Shown: one piece after another, positions 41,287 to 50,774 of the stretch
Layout of the letters: every line of letters starts with the position of its first letter
Position numbering within the stretch: the first letter of the stretch is position 1
Origin: CAZSVE01 sp964610175
Lineage (GTDB): Bacteria; Pseudomonadota; Gammaproteobacteria; HK1
Length of the DNA stretch: 53,698 nt
Reading direction: 5' to 3'
Assembly (NCBI GenBank): GCA_964610175.1
Contig: CAZSVE010000010.1
Location: 1-53,698 of the forward strand
Program-made: the position numbers and the translations under genes
The notes under the pieces: generated by a model
What the model saw: only the letters and a program-made list of their open reading frames with translations
What the model was told of the DNA's origin: nothing
The model's database searches: none

Positions 41287-42309
41287 TCATTCCAACCGCT
41301 CGACCTGTATCCTTGCCGCCGCTGTCGCCAGGGAGGTCGGATCGAGACGGCATGGCAACAAGCGGCGGACATTTTGCGCGGCGGCGGCAATCCCCCAGCG
41401 GACCGCTTCCACCACGGATGCTCCGTTTTCGATTGCCTCGTTTTCGATTGTCCCGCTTCCCGTTATCCCGCTTCCCGTTATCCCGCTTCCCGTTGTCCCG
41501 TCTCCCATCCCCCAGGTCGCTATCCGCAAGGCCATGGCCCCGGCCATGGCGTCGCCCGAACCGATAGGATTGACCACCTGCTCCCTGGCAATGCGGGGAG
41601 GCTCGATACGATATATTTCCGTGGCCGAACTCAGCCAAACCGACGCCGCGCCTTCCGTTATCACCACCCACCGGGCACCCTTCCCGTTCAGCAGGCGCAT
41701 GGCATCACACAGCGCCTGTTCCCCCTTCAAGGGATGGCCCACCGTGTCTTCAAGCTCCTCCCGATTCGGTTTCACCACCAAAGGGGCGAGATCCAGCACC
41801 GACAGCAACCCATCGCCCCGAAAGTCCAGTACCATGGGGCATCGGGTCCCTTCCAGCAATTCCCGATAAAAGGACACCGGCGTGCCCTGGGGCAGGGAAC
41901 CCATCATGACCACGACCCTGGCCCGCCGCGACTCTTCCCGATAGGCGTTGCGAAACCTCGAAAGCTCCTCCGCCGACAGGGGCTGCCCTTCTTCCACCAG
42001 CTCCGTGATGTCCCCGGTGGCCTCCTCGACAATGGTAGTGCACACCCGCGTCGCGGCCTCGGTTTCGATAAATCGGTACGCCATTCCCAGGGCGCGCAGC
42101 TCCTCCTCCATGGGGCGCAGTGCCGGACCACCCACGGGGGCCATGGTCAAACCCCGTCCGCCCAGGGTGTGAATTGCCATGCCCGCATTCAAGACCTTGC
42201 CGGATGCGCACCACATGGCGATGCGGGCCCGATTCACCTCGCCACCTCGCACGCTGTCGAACACCAGGATCTTCTGCCATGCCGGGGATAGACCAACGGA
42301 TAGAATCAT
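41287..42309 (-). CDS. PfkB-family sugar(-phosphate) kinase
   Basis: 340 aa ribokinase-fold kinase, closest in style to 1-phosphofructokinase/tagatose-6-phosphate kinase. LSVGLSPAWQKILVFDSVRG at the N-terminus, GGPALRPMEEELR, VVMMGSLPQGTP, VVKPNREELE, and the catalytic GSGDAMAGAM (Asp as base) are visible. Near residues 275-300 a repeat-derived loop (GSGITGSGITGSGTIENEAI) interrupts the usual sequence; the DNA holds tandem copies of the 15-mer CCGTTATCCCGCTTC (41459-41500). The substrate cannot be set from sequence. It stands between vsr and repeats. Confidence 0.88.
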   Translation of the reverse strand: MILSVGLSPAWQKILVFDSVRGGEVNRARIAMWCASGKVLNAGMAIHTLGGRGLTMAPVGGPALRPMEEELRALGMAYRFIETEAATRVCTTIVEEATGDITELVEEGQPLSAEELSRFRNAYREESRRARVVVMMGSLPQGTPVSFYRELLEGTRCPMVLDFRGDGLLSVLDLAPLVVKPNREELEDTVGHPLKGEQALCDAMRLLNGKGARWVVITEGAASVWLSSATEIYRIEPPRIAREQVVNPIGSGDAMAGAMALRIATWGMGDGTTGSGITGSGITGSGTIENEAIENGASVVEAVRWGIAAAAQNVRRLLPCRLDPTSLATAAARIQVERLE

Positions 42310-42427
42310 CGGGGGTGACCTCCAGCGAGGCTTGTGCTCGGACCGACATGGCGGGTTGCCCTGCCGGGTATTGCTTTGTCGGGTTGCCCTACGGGGACGT
42401 CATGCTGGAAAATCCGCACTGAATCCC

Positions 42428-42628
42428 CCGGCAAAGCTTCGCCTCGAACCAAAACATGGTCGAGTATCGGTAAAGAGAAATTGGTGCCTCGTAACACTCG
42501 ATCTATCGGAAAAACGAAGATTCCGAGAGAATCGGTGCGGCTGCCAAGACCTACCCCGCTTCGGTCTTGGCGCGAAGCACCAATATGTTCATCCAATTGT
42601 CAAGATGAGCGGAAAATCAACAAAATAC
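42428..42628 (+). repeat. Family A repeat with family B nested inside
   Basis: A left half 42428-42504 (GCAAAGCTTCGCCTCGAACC), B copy 42505-42587, A right half 42588-42628 (GAGCGGAAAATCAACAAAAT). A further A left fragment lies at 42318-42345. The queF ATG follows 16 bp later. Confidence 0.85.
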
Positions 42629-42644
42629 TTCCGAAGGTAAACCC

Positions 42645-43049
42645 ATGACCATGAAACCCATCGATTCCCCCCTGGGCAACGCCCCATCCGTGACGCTTCT
42701 GGAAACGTTCGACAATCCCTATCCGGAGCGGGAATACACGATCCGCATTCGCGTGCCGGAATTCACCTGCGTCTGTCCCAAGACCGGCCAGCCGGATTTC
42801 GCTACGCTGCATATGGAATACAGCCCGAAGCACTCCTGTATCGAACTGAAATCCCTCAAGACCTACGTCTGGTCCTATCGCCAGGAAGGCGCCTTCCACG
42901 AGGCGGTGACCAATCGCATTCTCGATGACCTGGTGTCGGTTTCCGAGCCTCGGTTCATGCGGATTACCGCCGAATTCAATGTTCGCGGTGGGATCTATAC
43001 CACCATCATCGCCGAACACCACGCCGAGGATTGCAAACCCAATCCCTAG
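42645..43049 (+). CDS. queF: NADPH-dependent 7-cyano-7-deazaguanine reductase, short (type I) form
   Basis: 134 aa. Reduces preQ0 to preQ1 in queuosine biosynthesis. VPEFTCVCPKTGQPDFATLH contains the nucleophilic Cys. IELKSLKTYVWSYRQEGAFH is the QueF motif with the substrate Glu, and FHEAVTNRILDDLV, NVRGGI follow. The length fits the unimodular form. GAAGG lies 8-10 nt before ATG 42645; a second ATG is 6 nt later. It follows a family A/B repeat. Confidence 0.95.
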   Translation: MTMKPIDSPLGNAPSVTLLETFDNPYPEREYTIRIRVPEFTCVCPKTGQPDFATLHMEYSPKHSCIELKSLKTYVWSYRQEGAFHEAVTNRILDDLVSVSEPRFMRITAEFNVRGGIYTTIIAEHHAEDCKPNP

Positions 43050-43207
43050 ATTCTCCCCGGCTTGATTTTACGGGCTCAGCCTGGGAGCCTCCTTTTGGAA
43101 GCCTCGGTTTCCAGGGATCCACGCTTCCAGGTCCCCGCTCGGGAACGAGCGAAGACTATTTTCGCCCGGCGGGAACTCGGTTGCGCGGCGTTGCTTCGAT
43201 CCGGTTC

Positions 43208-44767
43208 CTAGGCGACAAGGAGCGCCAGGTTGGCGAAGTTGGCGATTTGGCCGTCGATGTATTGGGGAAGGTAATCGTCGAGCTCGGAGGCCCCCTTTTC
43301 CAGGGGCTTGCCATCCACATGCATGGTCAATTCCCCATTTTCGATATGCGTCTTGACCAATTCGACGATCTGCTCCCTGGTGTTCTCGCCGGTAAGATAC
43401 TGAAGCACCAATCGCTGGTCGTCCGTGAGCACGGCGGTTTCATGGCGGAGATTGGGCACCTTGTCCATGGTCTGGCCCTGTAGACGGGCGACGGCAAAGG
43501 CCCGGGGCCTTTCCGATGGGGTCTTTACGTGTGCCGGTGTGTCGGCCGTTACCGACACGATGCCCTTGAATATCAGATTGAGGAGAAAATCACCGAAAGC
43601 CTCGCGAATGGTCTTTTCATCGATATCGGGCAAGGCAGCAGCGGCGCTCGCCGCGATCTCGTCCAGGGACCGAGGGAGCGGCGCGGCCTTCAGGAGCGCC
43701 AGATAACAGCCGCAGGCGATCTTCCCGGTCATATTGGCCGTCTGCTCCTGGTCCTGTGGCATAACCAGATCGAGCCTTTCCACGGCGCTTCCGGAATTCT
43801 CGTCGAGGGGTTTTCCGAGGGCGTAGTTGGGGATGAAACGGAGATCACCGAGCACATCGGGCGTCAGGTTGCGGTTCAGCGAGTGTCCTTTCCCGACGAG
43901 AAGCGTCATGCGGAAACGGCGATTGGTGATGAAATCGAGATACTGCTCCTGGCGTACCGTATCGTCGATCTGGCGGAGTGTGTCGTTTACCTCATCCGTG
44001 TGGTTGCCCAGGAACATGGAGGGCAGATGGGCATCGCCGAGGTACGTCAGCCCATGTTTCCCGGCCTTGGCCATGAACTCGTGAAAATAACAGGGGTCGT
44101 TGATGGCCTCCAGGTGGTCATGGAGAAGGTAATTATCGTCGGCATCCTTCAGTGCATTGATCTCCTGATCCAGGATCTGTTTATAGGGTCCGGTGGCGGT
44201 ACCCAGGCCCTCGGAGACGAAATTCAGCATACGGCGCGCTTCGAGGACCTGTTGGCTCGGTGTGGTGAAGTTTTGGCCATGATAGCGCATCATGTCGCGG
44301 ATGGTCTTGACGGCATTCCAACCGGGGAGGGTATTGTAACTGACGAAGGCGACACCGTTTTCGGACAGATGATTGCCGCAGATCGAAAGGATGCGATCCT
44401 GGACGTCGGCGGGGACCCATGAGTAGACGCGGTGGACGATGATGTAATCGAACCTTTGCGTCGCTATGTCGAAATCCACGATGGATTCGGCCTCGAAGGT
44501 GATATTTTCGATGCCGAGCGCCTCCGCATGACGCTTGGCCTCATGGATTTGGTTCCCGGACGGATCCACGCCCAGGAATGTCGCCCGCGGGTAACGGGCG
44601 GCCAACGGCAACAGATTACCGCCCGAGGCGCAACCGATCTCCAGGACACGGGCCGTGGTGATATCGGCAGGTTTCATGCCGAAGATCCGGGCAATGGCGT
44701 TCAGGGTGCCGGGGGCGGATTGTGGATAGCAATGGCTGGGATAGGGAACGGTGTCGTAAGTCGTCAT
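43208..44767 (-). CDS. SAM-dependent methyltransferase with methyltransferase regulatory domain
   Basis: 519 aa. The class I Rossmann core at residues 38-150 holds VLEIGCASGGNLLPLAARYP (motif I), FLGVDPSGNQI and FDYIIVHRVYSWVP. A PKMT-type regulatory middle domain follows (HGLTYLGDAHLPSMFLGNHT). A helical C-terminus carries LRHETAVLTDDQRLVLQYLT. This is the layout of rickettsial outer-membrane-protein lysine methyltransferases; the substrate here is unknown. AGAGG upstream of ATG 44767. Confidence 0.88.
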   Translation of the reverse strand: MTTYDTVPYPSHCYPQSAPGTLNAIARIFGMKPADITTARVLEIGCASGGNLLPLAARYPRATFLGVDPSGNQIHEAKRHAEALGIENITFEAESIVDFDIATQRFDYIIVHRVYSWVPADVQDRILSICGNHLSENGVAFVSYNTLPGWNAVKTIRDMMRYHGQNFTTPSQQVLEARRMLNFVSEGLGTATGPYKQILDQEINALKDADDNYLLHDHLEAINDPCYFHEFMAKAGKHGLTYLGDAHLPSMFLGNHTDEVNDTLRQIDDTVRQEQYLDFITNRRFRMTLLVGKGHSLNRNLTPDVLGDLRFIPNYALGKPLDENSGSAVERLDLVMPQDQEQTANMTGKIACGCYLALLKAAPLPRSLDEIAASAAAALPDIDEKTIREAFGDFLLNLIFKGIVSVTADTPAHVKTPSERPRAFAVARLQGQTMDKVPNLRHETAVLTDDQRLVLQYLTGENTREQIVELVKTHIENGELTMHVDGKPLEKGASELDDYLPQYIDGQIANFANLALLVA

Positions 44768-44911
44768 ATCCGGGAATACCTCTCTTTACTTTTGAATCCC
44801 CATGGAAAGTTCGTGTTCGGTCTTTCGGAAAAATCACGCGGCCACAATGGGATTTGGCATCCTGCCAGCGAAGCTCGTGCTCGAACCGACAAGGCATGAC
44901 CTGCCCCGAGC

Positions 44912-46495
44912 CTACCCCGAACCCTGCCAGAATACCAGCCACTGCCCTGCCTGCGTTGCGGAAAATGACGGATCCACGACGCTGGCCACCCAGCGCGCCC
45001 AGTCGAGCAGCCACCCGCCGATCATGCCGTGGTGCGTCGTGATCAGATGATACAGTCCCCAGAGCAGCGCTGCGGGGGCCACAAAAGCCAGGGGCGGTAC
45101 GAAAGACACATACAGAAAGGCCCACCAGCGGGCATCGTCGGATCGGTCGAAATTGGCCAGGATGCGATCCCGCCAGCCATCGGGCAGGATGAGCACTGCC
45201 GCCGACCCGGCAATAAAAAAATGCACCAGGGTGGGCACCAGGGTGGACAGCATCATGAAATGGACCCAGGCCACATCCAGGGACCAGGGGCTCGATTCCA
45301 GTTTCCCGAACAACGCCCCGAGATCCAGCAGGTCACGCCCGCCCCAGGCCAGGGTAATGGCATCGAGCCCGGCGACCACGAAGGTAGTCAGGGACGCGAT
45401 GCCGAACAGGAAAAGGAGCGCAAGCACGATATCGAGCGCCGCACCGCCCAGGGCCAGGAGACCGGAATGATGGCCACGGTGGATGGCATACAACAGGCCC
45501 CGGGTCACCCCCAGGGACAGCCAGTCCAGGGCGGCATTGGCGAGTGGCAGGAGGGTCAGGAATACCGGCAGCAGAAAAATCATCACATTGGATGGGTCTA
45601 CATAGTGAAACGCCCAGGCGAGGATCACGGATATGTACACGATAAAAAACAGGTTGAAACCGATCCAATAGCCCGCTACGCCCTTTCGCGAACGCAGGTA
45701 TTTCCGTGGCCAATCGATAAAAAAGGCTACGGCAAAGGCGCCAATGCCGACAAAGGCGCTGATGCCGACCCCCGTGCCGGTGGTGTCGACTCCCGTGACA
45801 ATGATGGCAATCACAACGGTGCCAGTGACGGCAACGGCAACGGCGACAGTGAAACGGAGGGCGAAGGCGATGGCGCAGGCAACAATGGCGACGACAACCA
45901 CGGCCTCGATGCCAGCCGAGGCGGCAGTGCCAATACCGAGAATAACAGCAACAATAGCGCCAATGAGGTATGCCCGGTTACTTCGACCTCCCGTCCGAAG
46001 GGAGTTGAAGTATAGCCAGCCGAACAGTAGTACGCTCCCCAACAGCAACCAACGTCGCCATTGCGCCTCCAGGGGCGCCAGCAATTCCACGCCGGCGACC
46101 TCGCCCGTGCTACCCAATGCCCAAGCGACAAAAAATCCCGCCAGGGGATAGGCGAACGCCAGGCGCAGGCACAACTTATAACTATCCTCGGTAAAGGGGT
46201 CGATGCCGAAGAGGCGCACGACGCCGGAATCCCGCGCCGCGGAGCTTTCGATGCTCTCGGTGTCGCGGGTAAGGCGAGCGAGCCCGTCCAGGAAGCGGCC
46301 CAGGAAGTGGCGATAGCGTTCCTCGAAGCTGCGATTTGCAATCCAGGAGGCCCGCCGGTCATTGGCGAGGCGCCGGTCCTTTTCCTCGTCGCCAGTCTTG
46401 GCCGCCAACAAGATCTTGTAGTTGTGGTGCAACCAGAAGATGAGGGGTACGGCCAGTGGACCGAGAATGGAAAACAGAACGGGGGAAAGTTGCAT
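44912..46495 (-). CDS. Polytopic inner-membrane protein of unknown function
   Basis: 527 aa, about 10-12 TM segments. It starts with one TM (VLFSILGPLAVPLIFWLHHN), a charged cytoplasmic stretch (residues 33-115), then TMs. A Val/Ala-rich segment near 195-260 (AVVVVAIVACAIAFALRFTV and similar) is encoded by low-complexity repetitive DNA at 45750-45960. AAAGGA precedes ATG 46495. It lies 145 bp upstream of the methyltransferase gene on the same strand, with an A fragment between (44868-44905). No transporter signature is recognised. Confidence 0.7.
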   Translation of the reverse strand: MQLSPVLFSILGPLAVPLIFWLHHNYKILLAAKTGDEEKDRRLANDRRASWIANRSFEERYRHFLGRFLDGLARLTRDTESIESSAARDSGVVRLFGIDPFTEDSYKLCLRLAFAYPLAGFFVAWALGSTGEVAGVELLAPLEAQWRRWLLLGSVLLFGWLYFNSLRTGGRSNRAYLIGAIVAVILGIGTAASAGIEAVVVVAIVACAIAFALRFTVAVAVAVTGTVVIAIIVTGVDTTGTGVGISAFVGIGAFAVAFFIDWPRKYLRSRKGVAGYWIGFNLFFIVYISVILAWAFHYVDPSNVMIFLLPVFLTLLPLANAALDWLSLGVTRGLLYAIHRGHHSGLLALGGAALDIVLALLFLFGIASLTTFVVAGLDAITLAWGGRDLLDLGALFGKLESSPWSLDVAWVHFMMLSTLVPTLVHFFIAGSAAVLILPDGWRDRILANFDRSDDARWWAFLYVSFVPPLAFVAPAALLWGLYHLITTHHGMIGGWLLDWARWVASVVDPSFSATQAGQWLVFWQGSG

Positions 46496-46567
46496 TGCTT
46501 ATCCTTTTCGCTCGCGGAAAGCTCCCCAAACTGGAGCTTGGGAACCAGCGGAAATTTTGGGATTTAT

Positions 46568-46775
46568 TTTGTTTATTTCCCGCTCAGCTTCACAAATGAG
46601 TTTTGCAAAACAGTAATTTTGCTTTACCAATGCCGGGTCATGCTTTGTCGGTTCGAGTACGAGCTTCGCTAGTTTGTTTATTTCCCGCTCAGCTTGACAA
46701 TTGGATCAAGTTTTACAAGGCGCCAATTTTGCTTTACTAACGGGGTCATGCTTTGTCGGCTCGAGGCAGCGCTTC
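46568..46775 (-). repeat. Two family A repeats in exact tandem
   Basis: Copy 1 is 46568-46672, copy 2 begins at 46673; the CTAG end of one directly touches the TTTGTT end of the next. In element orientation this is head to tail with no spacer. Confidence 0.88.
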
Positions 46776-47002
46776 GCCGCGAAGTCGAATAGATAAAATC
46801 CCGGATTTTTGATCGTTTTATTCGAGATTCGGAGGGCGGGTGGAATAGGCTCGAAGCGCCGTATTCTATCTCTTTACTGCCGAGTACAACTCGGCGATCC
46901 CAGGCGGCATTCTGCCGCGAAGTCGAATAGATAAATCCCGAATTTTTGATCGTTTTATTCGAGATTTGTAGGGTGGAATAGGCGCGAAGCGCCGTATTCC
47001 AC
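46776..47002 (+). repeat. Family E direct repeat pair
   Basis: Two copies of about 90 bp (46776-46869 and 46914-47002): GCCGCGAAGTCGAATAGATA, TTTTTGATCGTTTTATTCGA, then a GTGGAATAGG-CGCGAAGCG-CCGTATTCCAC palindrome. The palindrome is built like family C with other bases. They lie between the membrane-protein gene and the downstream end of the SEFIR gene. Confidence 0.8.
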
Positions 47003-47064
47003 GAGCGAACCACGAGTGAAAAAGCGCCTGGAGAGGCCGGGCGAGAAATAGACGAACTACTCGC

Positions 47065-50000
47065 TCACTCCTTCGCCCTTCTGTCGTAGCCGTGTCTTTT
47101 CACGAGCCTCCGGGCCTCGGCCTCGAGCGCCGCCCGTTCCGGATCACTCGGGAAGAGACGCACCCGAGCCAGGAGGATATCCACCTCGAGGAGCGGCATG
47201 GGGCCGCGCTCGGCGATGTCCAGGGCCTCGGCCAGATCCACCCGTGCCCCGGTGTTATCGCCGCTGACTGCCCGGAATGCGGCGCGGGTCACGAGGCCCC
47301 CGGGGAGAAATTCCATCCGGCCCGCGGCACGCAGGCCATCGACGGCGGTATCGAGGTGAGACTCGATGTCGGCGTACTCTCGGGGAGACAGGGCGGCCTG
47401 GAAGGCGGTACCCTCGGCGGGTGCGCCGCCAGCATCCCCATGCCCCGCTACGGGCGCCACGGCAGCAAGCAATGCCCGATACAGCGCCGCCCGGCCCAGG
47501 GTGAGGCGATTGAGGGCGATGTCGAGGATCCGGTTCCGTGGAAGCGCGAACTCCATGGCTTGCGCCGCCCGCTCGGTGACCTGGTGGCAGTCGACAGTGA
47601 GGGCGTCGCGTTGTTGGCCTGTGGGGGATCGGGGGGACAGACGCCCCTGTTGTGTATCCTCCAGGGGGGGCGTGCCCGTCTCCACCCCCACGGGCGATGC
47701 CGCCCCTGTCCATTCCCCCACGCACCGCCACGCGGCGCGCTCCGCCTCCGCCAATAACAACTCGCAGTACAAAAAGCCTCGCACCGAATAGAGCCAGGAA
47801 TATTGGGGTTGTTGTTCCGTCTGGAGTCTCTCGGCATCCATGAACAGGCGCCGGGCCTCCTCCGTTTTCCCCGCCTGGTGCAGGGCATCGGCGTGGGTTA
47901 CTTTCCCATCACGGATTAGTAGCCAATCCTCGCTGCGCTCGGCGAATTGCACCGAGCGCTCACCATCGGCCACGGCCTGTTCCAGGTCGCCCAGGATGAC
48001 CGCCAGTTGACCGATGTTGCCGGCACCGATGGCGGCATTCTTCCAGTCCTCCTGCTCGACGGTCATCCGCAGCGCTGCCTGCAGGGGTTCCATGGCCTCC
48101 TGGAGGCGACCCAGGGCGCGCAGCAGGAGAGACGCATCGTTGAGCAGCCAAGCCCGGTCCCGGGCGGCGAGCCTTGCGGCGGGTTGCCGCCAGGGATGCT
48201 CGAAAAAACAGGCCCCCGCGCCAAGATCGGCGCCCATGGCCCCGAGCTCCGTCCGGCTGTAGAAGCCGTCCGGCCCCGTGCCGCGCAGGATGCGGTCCAT
48301 GTAGACATCGTGGAGCGCCTCTCGATGCAGCCCGGCATGACAGCCGTGGACGATGGCCTGGTAGAGGGGGGCCAGGCCGACGAGGGTATCGGGACGTTCG
48401 GGGGTCGTGGTGGTGAGGTGCTCGTAGAGGCGGCGGTGGCCGGAAACCCAGGGGGAAGGTGGGTATTCACGGTCCACCTTTTTGGTCGCCTTCGGGGGGG
48501 CGGGATCGGCCTTGACCTGGGCATCGGCGAGACGGAGGAGATTGGCGATGTCGTTGGTTTGCCTCTGGAGTCGCTCGGCGAAATAGGCCCGCACCAGGGG
48601 ATGGGCGTCCAGGGCGTCGCCCTGCTGGGAGATCAGATCCAGATCCTGCAAGGAATGCACGGCGCCGTTCCAGTCCTCCTCGGCGAGCCCCACCAGGGGA
48701 TCGGTGAGGCCGCGGATGGGTGGTTCGCGACAGAGGGTGGCGAGGAGGTCTTTGTGGGCGGGCCGGTCGAAGAGCCCCAGGAGGCGCAGGATGGCCAACA
48801 TGCGCTGGCGGTTGGTCATGTCCCGACGCTGTTCGGGGGTGATGGGGCGCGGTTCTCCCGAACCGGCAGGGCCCGGGCGCCGCGGCGCGCCTTGTCGGGG
48901 GCGCTCGATGCCATGGAGCCGGGCATCGAGGCCGCCGATCCAGTTCCCCGCGGTGCGAAGCGCGATGGCGATGTCCCGGATGCGTTTTGCCATGGGCAGG
49001 AACCAGCGTTCCTTGCCGATGCGCTCGCCGTCTTCCAGCACGACGAGGCTGGCCTTGTTGAAGAGCAGGCTGGTCTTGAGGAACAGGATGCCTGTCCTGA
49101 GCAGGAGTTGCCCCAGTATGGCGAGGAACAGGCCTTTTTCCGGAAGAAGATACCCGTTTCCGGGCAGGGATGGGTCTTCCTGGAGCCAGTTCTCGTAGGC
49201 CGCGATGACCCGGAAGACGTGTCCGCCCTGGTCGCTATTGGCGTCCTGGAAAGGCACGCGGTCGCGGCGGCTGATGTCGCCGCCATGGGCGCGCCCGAGA
49301 TAGCTGCCCAATAGATGCAGTGTCAGGGCATGGCCACGGACCTCGCGGCTGGCGTGCTTGAGTTCCCCATCGTCGGGGTGGATGGTGGCGGCGCCGCGGC
49401 GGGTGGCCCCGGCGTGGTGCAGGAGCGCGGCCCCGGCACGGGGATGGAGGTGTTCGAGCCCATGGGCGATGACGGTGTGCTTCTCGAAGGCGGCGAGATC
49501 GGTGAGCCGTCGCCGGCTGGTGATGACACAAAGCCCTCCGGCGCCGGGGCGCTGTGCCAGGGATTCGACCAGGGCGAGGAGAGCGGGGTCCTCGATCTGG
49601 CCCTGGAGGGGGCCGCTGCCGTACTGGAGGGGTTCGACGCCATCGAGGATGAGGATGGCGGGTTCTCGGGCGACGAGTTCGGCGAGCCGTGCGCCGCGGT
49701 CGTGGGGGGAACCGCGTTGTGGGTCCGGGTCGCCGAAGAATTCCAGTGCGGCGGCGATGAAGGCGTCGGCGGAGGGACTGCCCCGGTCCCGGGCGCCCTG
49801 GCTGTAGAAGGACCAGTCGAAGTAGCGCCGTGCGCGGCGGGGTACGTCGTTTTGCTCTGTCGGGGATGGCGAGGGGTGGTTGTCGGTTCGTGGCGTCCTC
49901 GAGTGATCCGGGGGGTGGCCTGGGGAGTCGTCCGAAGGGCCGTCCGGGGCCTGCCAGCACCAATCCCGCGCGGCGAGGCGCGCCATCCAATGGACGACGA

Positions 50001-50772
50001 GGGCGGTCTTGCCCACCCCGCCCCAGGCGATGAGTTGGATGACGTGGATGGCCGGGTCGCGAAGGGCACGGTCGAGTCGTGCCAGTTCCTTTTGGCGTCC
50101 GAAGAGTTCCCCGGTGCTGCTGGGGAGACGGGTCGAGGCGATATGGGGGTCGAAGGTCGAGGAGGGCGATTGGGGCGATCGAGGGGGTTGGGACAATCGA
50201 GGCGACGGGGGCGATTGGGTGTTGTCGAGGACGAGGGGGGATGTCCGGCGGCGTTTCCCTGGCGGTCGCTCGGCCACGGGTCCCGGCTCGACCCCGGCGA
50301 CGCCGTCGAGGAAGTCGAGGAGTTTGCCGTAGCCGGTGTCGGAATCGAGAAGGTAACGGCTGCGAGGGCGCAGCGGCTCGGGGATGAATCGGGCATGGCT
50401 GGCATCGAAGAGCACCGGGACGAATCTGGTGGCGCGGCTGCCATGGTCGTAGAGGTCCTGGGTGATGATGGCTCCTTCCCAGTTGGTGCCCTTGCCGCGG
50501 GTTCGTTCATGGCGGGGGTGCCCATCCTGGGTTTGCCCATGGCCGCGAAATCGCCGGTAGTAGGTTTCGGTGCAGATGACGAGTACGAATGCCGCCTCAT
50601 CCAATCGATTCAGCATCCAACGCGGCCAGCCCTCTTCGGGGGTGCCGGGGACGTAGCGGTCGAGTTGGGTGAAAAAGCCATCCGAACGGAGGCGTTGGGA
50701 GAGGCCGAGGACGCGCTCGCGATGGGCGTCGTTGTCATGGCTGTAACTGATGAAGAGGGTCTTGTTGGTCAC
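47065..50772 (-). CDS. SEFIR-STAND-TPR protein, predicted antiviral sensor
   Basis: 1235 aa. The SEFIR/TIR-like domain spans residues 5-130 (LFISYSHDNDAHRERVLGLS, WPRWMLNRLDEAAFVLVICT). A Pro/Ser-rich linker (165-215) leads to a STAND NTPase with Walker A GGVGKT (251-256), Walker B ILILDG (373-378) and sensor VITSRRR (416-422). Winged-helix QRMLAILRLLGLFDRPAHKD sits near 656, and TPR-like repeats fill 840-1235. Residues 533-654 interrupt the usual join between AAYENWL and RQRMLAIL. It starts at GTG 50772, in repeat-derived upstream sequence. Such proteins sense phage products through the repeats and act through the N-terminal domain; that role is inferred. Confidence 0.85.
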   Translation of the reverse strand: MTNKTLFISYSHDNDAHRERVLGLSQRLRSDGFFTQLDRYVPGTPEEGWPRWMLNRLDEAAFVLVICTETYYRRFRGHGQTQDGHPRHERTRGKGTNWEGAIITQDLYDHGSRATRFVPVLFDASHARFIPEPLRPRSRYLLDSDTGYGKLLDFLDGVAGVEPGPVAERPPGKRRRTSPLVLDNTQSPPSPRLSQPPRSPQSPSSTFDPHIASTRLPSSTGELFGRQKELARLDRALRDPAIHVIQLIAWGGVGKTALVVHWMARLAARDWCWQAPDGPSDDSPGHPPDHSRTPRTDNHPSPSPTEQNDVPRRARRYFDWSFYSQGARDRGSPSADAFIAAALEFFGDPDPQRGSPHDRGARLAELVAREPAILILDGVEPLQYGSGPLQGQIEDPALLALVESLAQRPGAGGLCVITSRRRLTDLAAFEKHTVIAHGLEHLHPRAGAALLHHAGATRRGAATIHPDDGELKHASREVRGHALTLHLLGSYLGRAHGGDISRRDRVPFQDANSDQGGHVFRVIAAYENWLQEDPSLPGNGYLLPEKGLFLAILGQLLLRTGILFLKTSLLFNKASLVVLEDGERIGKERWFLPMAKRIRDIAIALRTAGNWIGGLDARLHGIERPRQGAPRRPGPAGSGEPRPITPEQRRDMTNRQRMLAILRLLGLFDRPAHKDLLATLCREPPIRGLTDPLVGLAEEDWNGAVHSLQDLDLISQQGDALDAHPLVRAYFAERLQRQTNDIANLLRLADAQVKADPAPPKATKKVDREYPPSPWVSGHRRLYEHLTTTTPERPDTLVGLAPLYQAIVHGCHAGLHREALHDVYMDRILRGTGPDGFYSRTELGAMGADLGAGACFFEHPWRQPAARLAARDRAWLLNDASLLLRALGRLQEAMEPLQAALRMTVEQEDWKNAAIGAGNIGQLAVILGDLEQAVADGERSVQFAERSEDWLLIRDGKVTHADALHQAGKTEEARRLFMDAERLQTEQQPQYSWLYSVRGFLYCELLLAEAERAAWRCVGEWTGAASPVGVETGTPPLEDTQQGRLSPRSPTGQQRDALTVDCHQVTERAAQAMEFALPRNRILDIALNRLTLGRAALYRALLAAVAPVAGHGDAGGAPAEGTAFQAALSPREYADIESHLDTAVDGLRAAGRMEFLPGGLVTRAAFRAVSGDNTGARVDLAEALDIAERGPMPLLEVDILLARVRLFPSDPERAALEAEARRLVKRHGYDRRAKE

Positions 50773-50774
50773 GT

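Noticed and set aside
45029..46015. 328-codon plus-strand frame rich in Asn/Asp/Gly repeats
   Set aside because: It is fully antisense to the 527-residue membrane protein; the repetitive peptide is the reverse reading of its Val/Ala-rich TM codons, and the minus-strand gene has RBS and TM logic.
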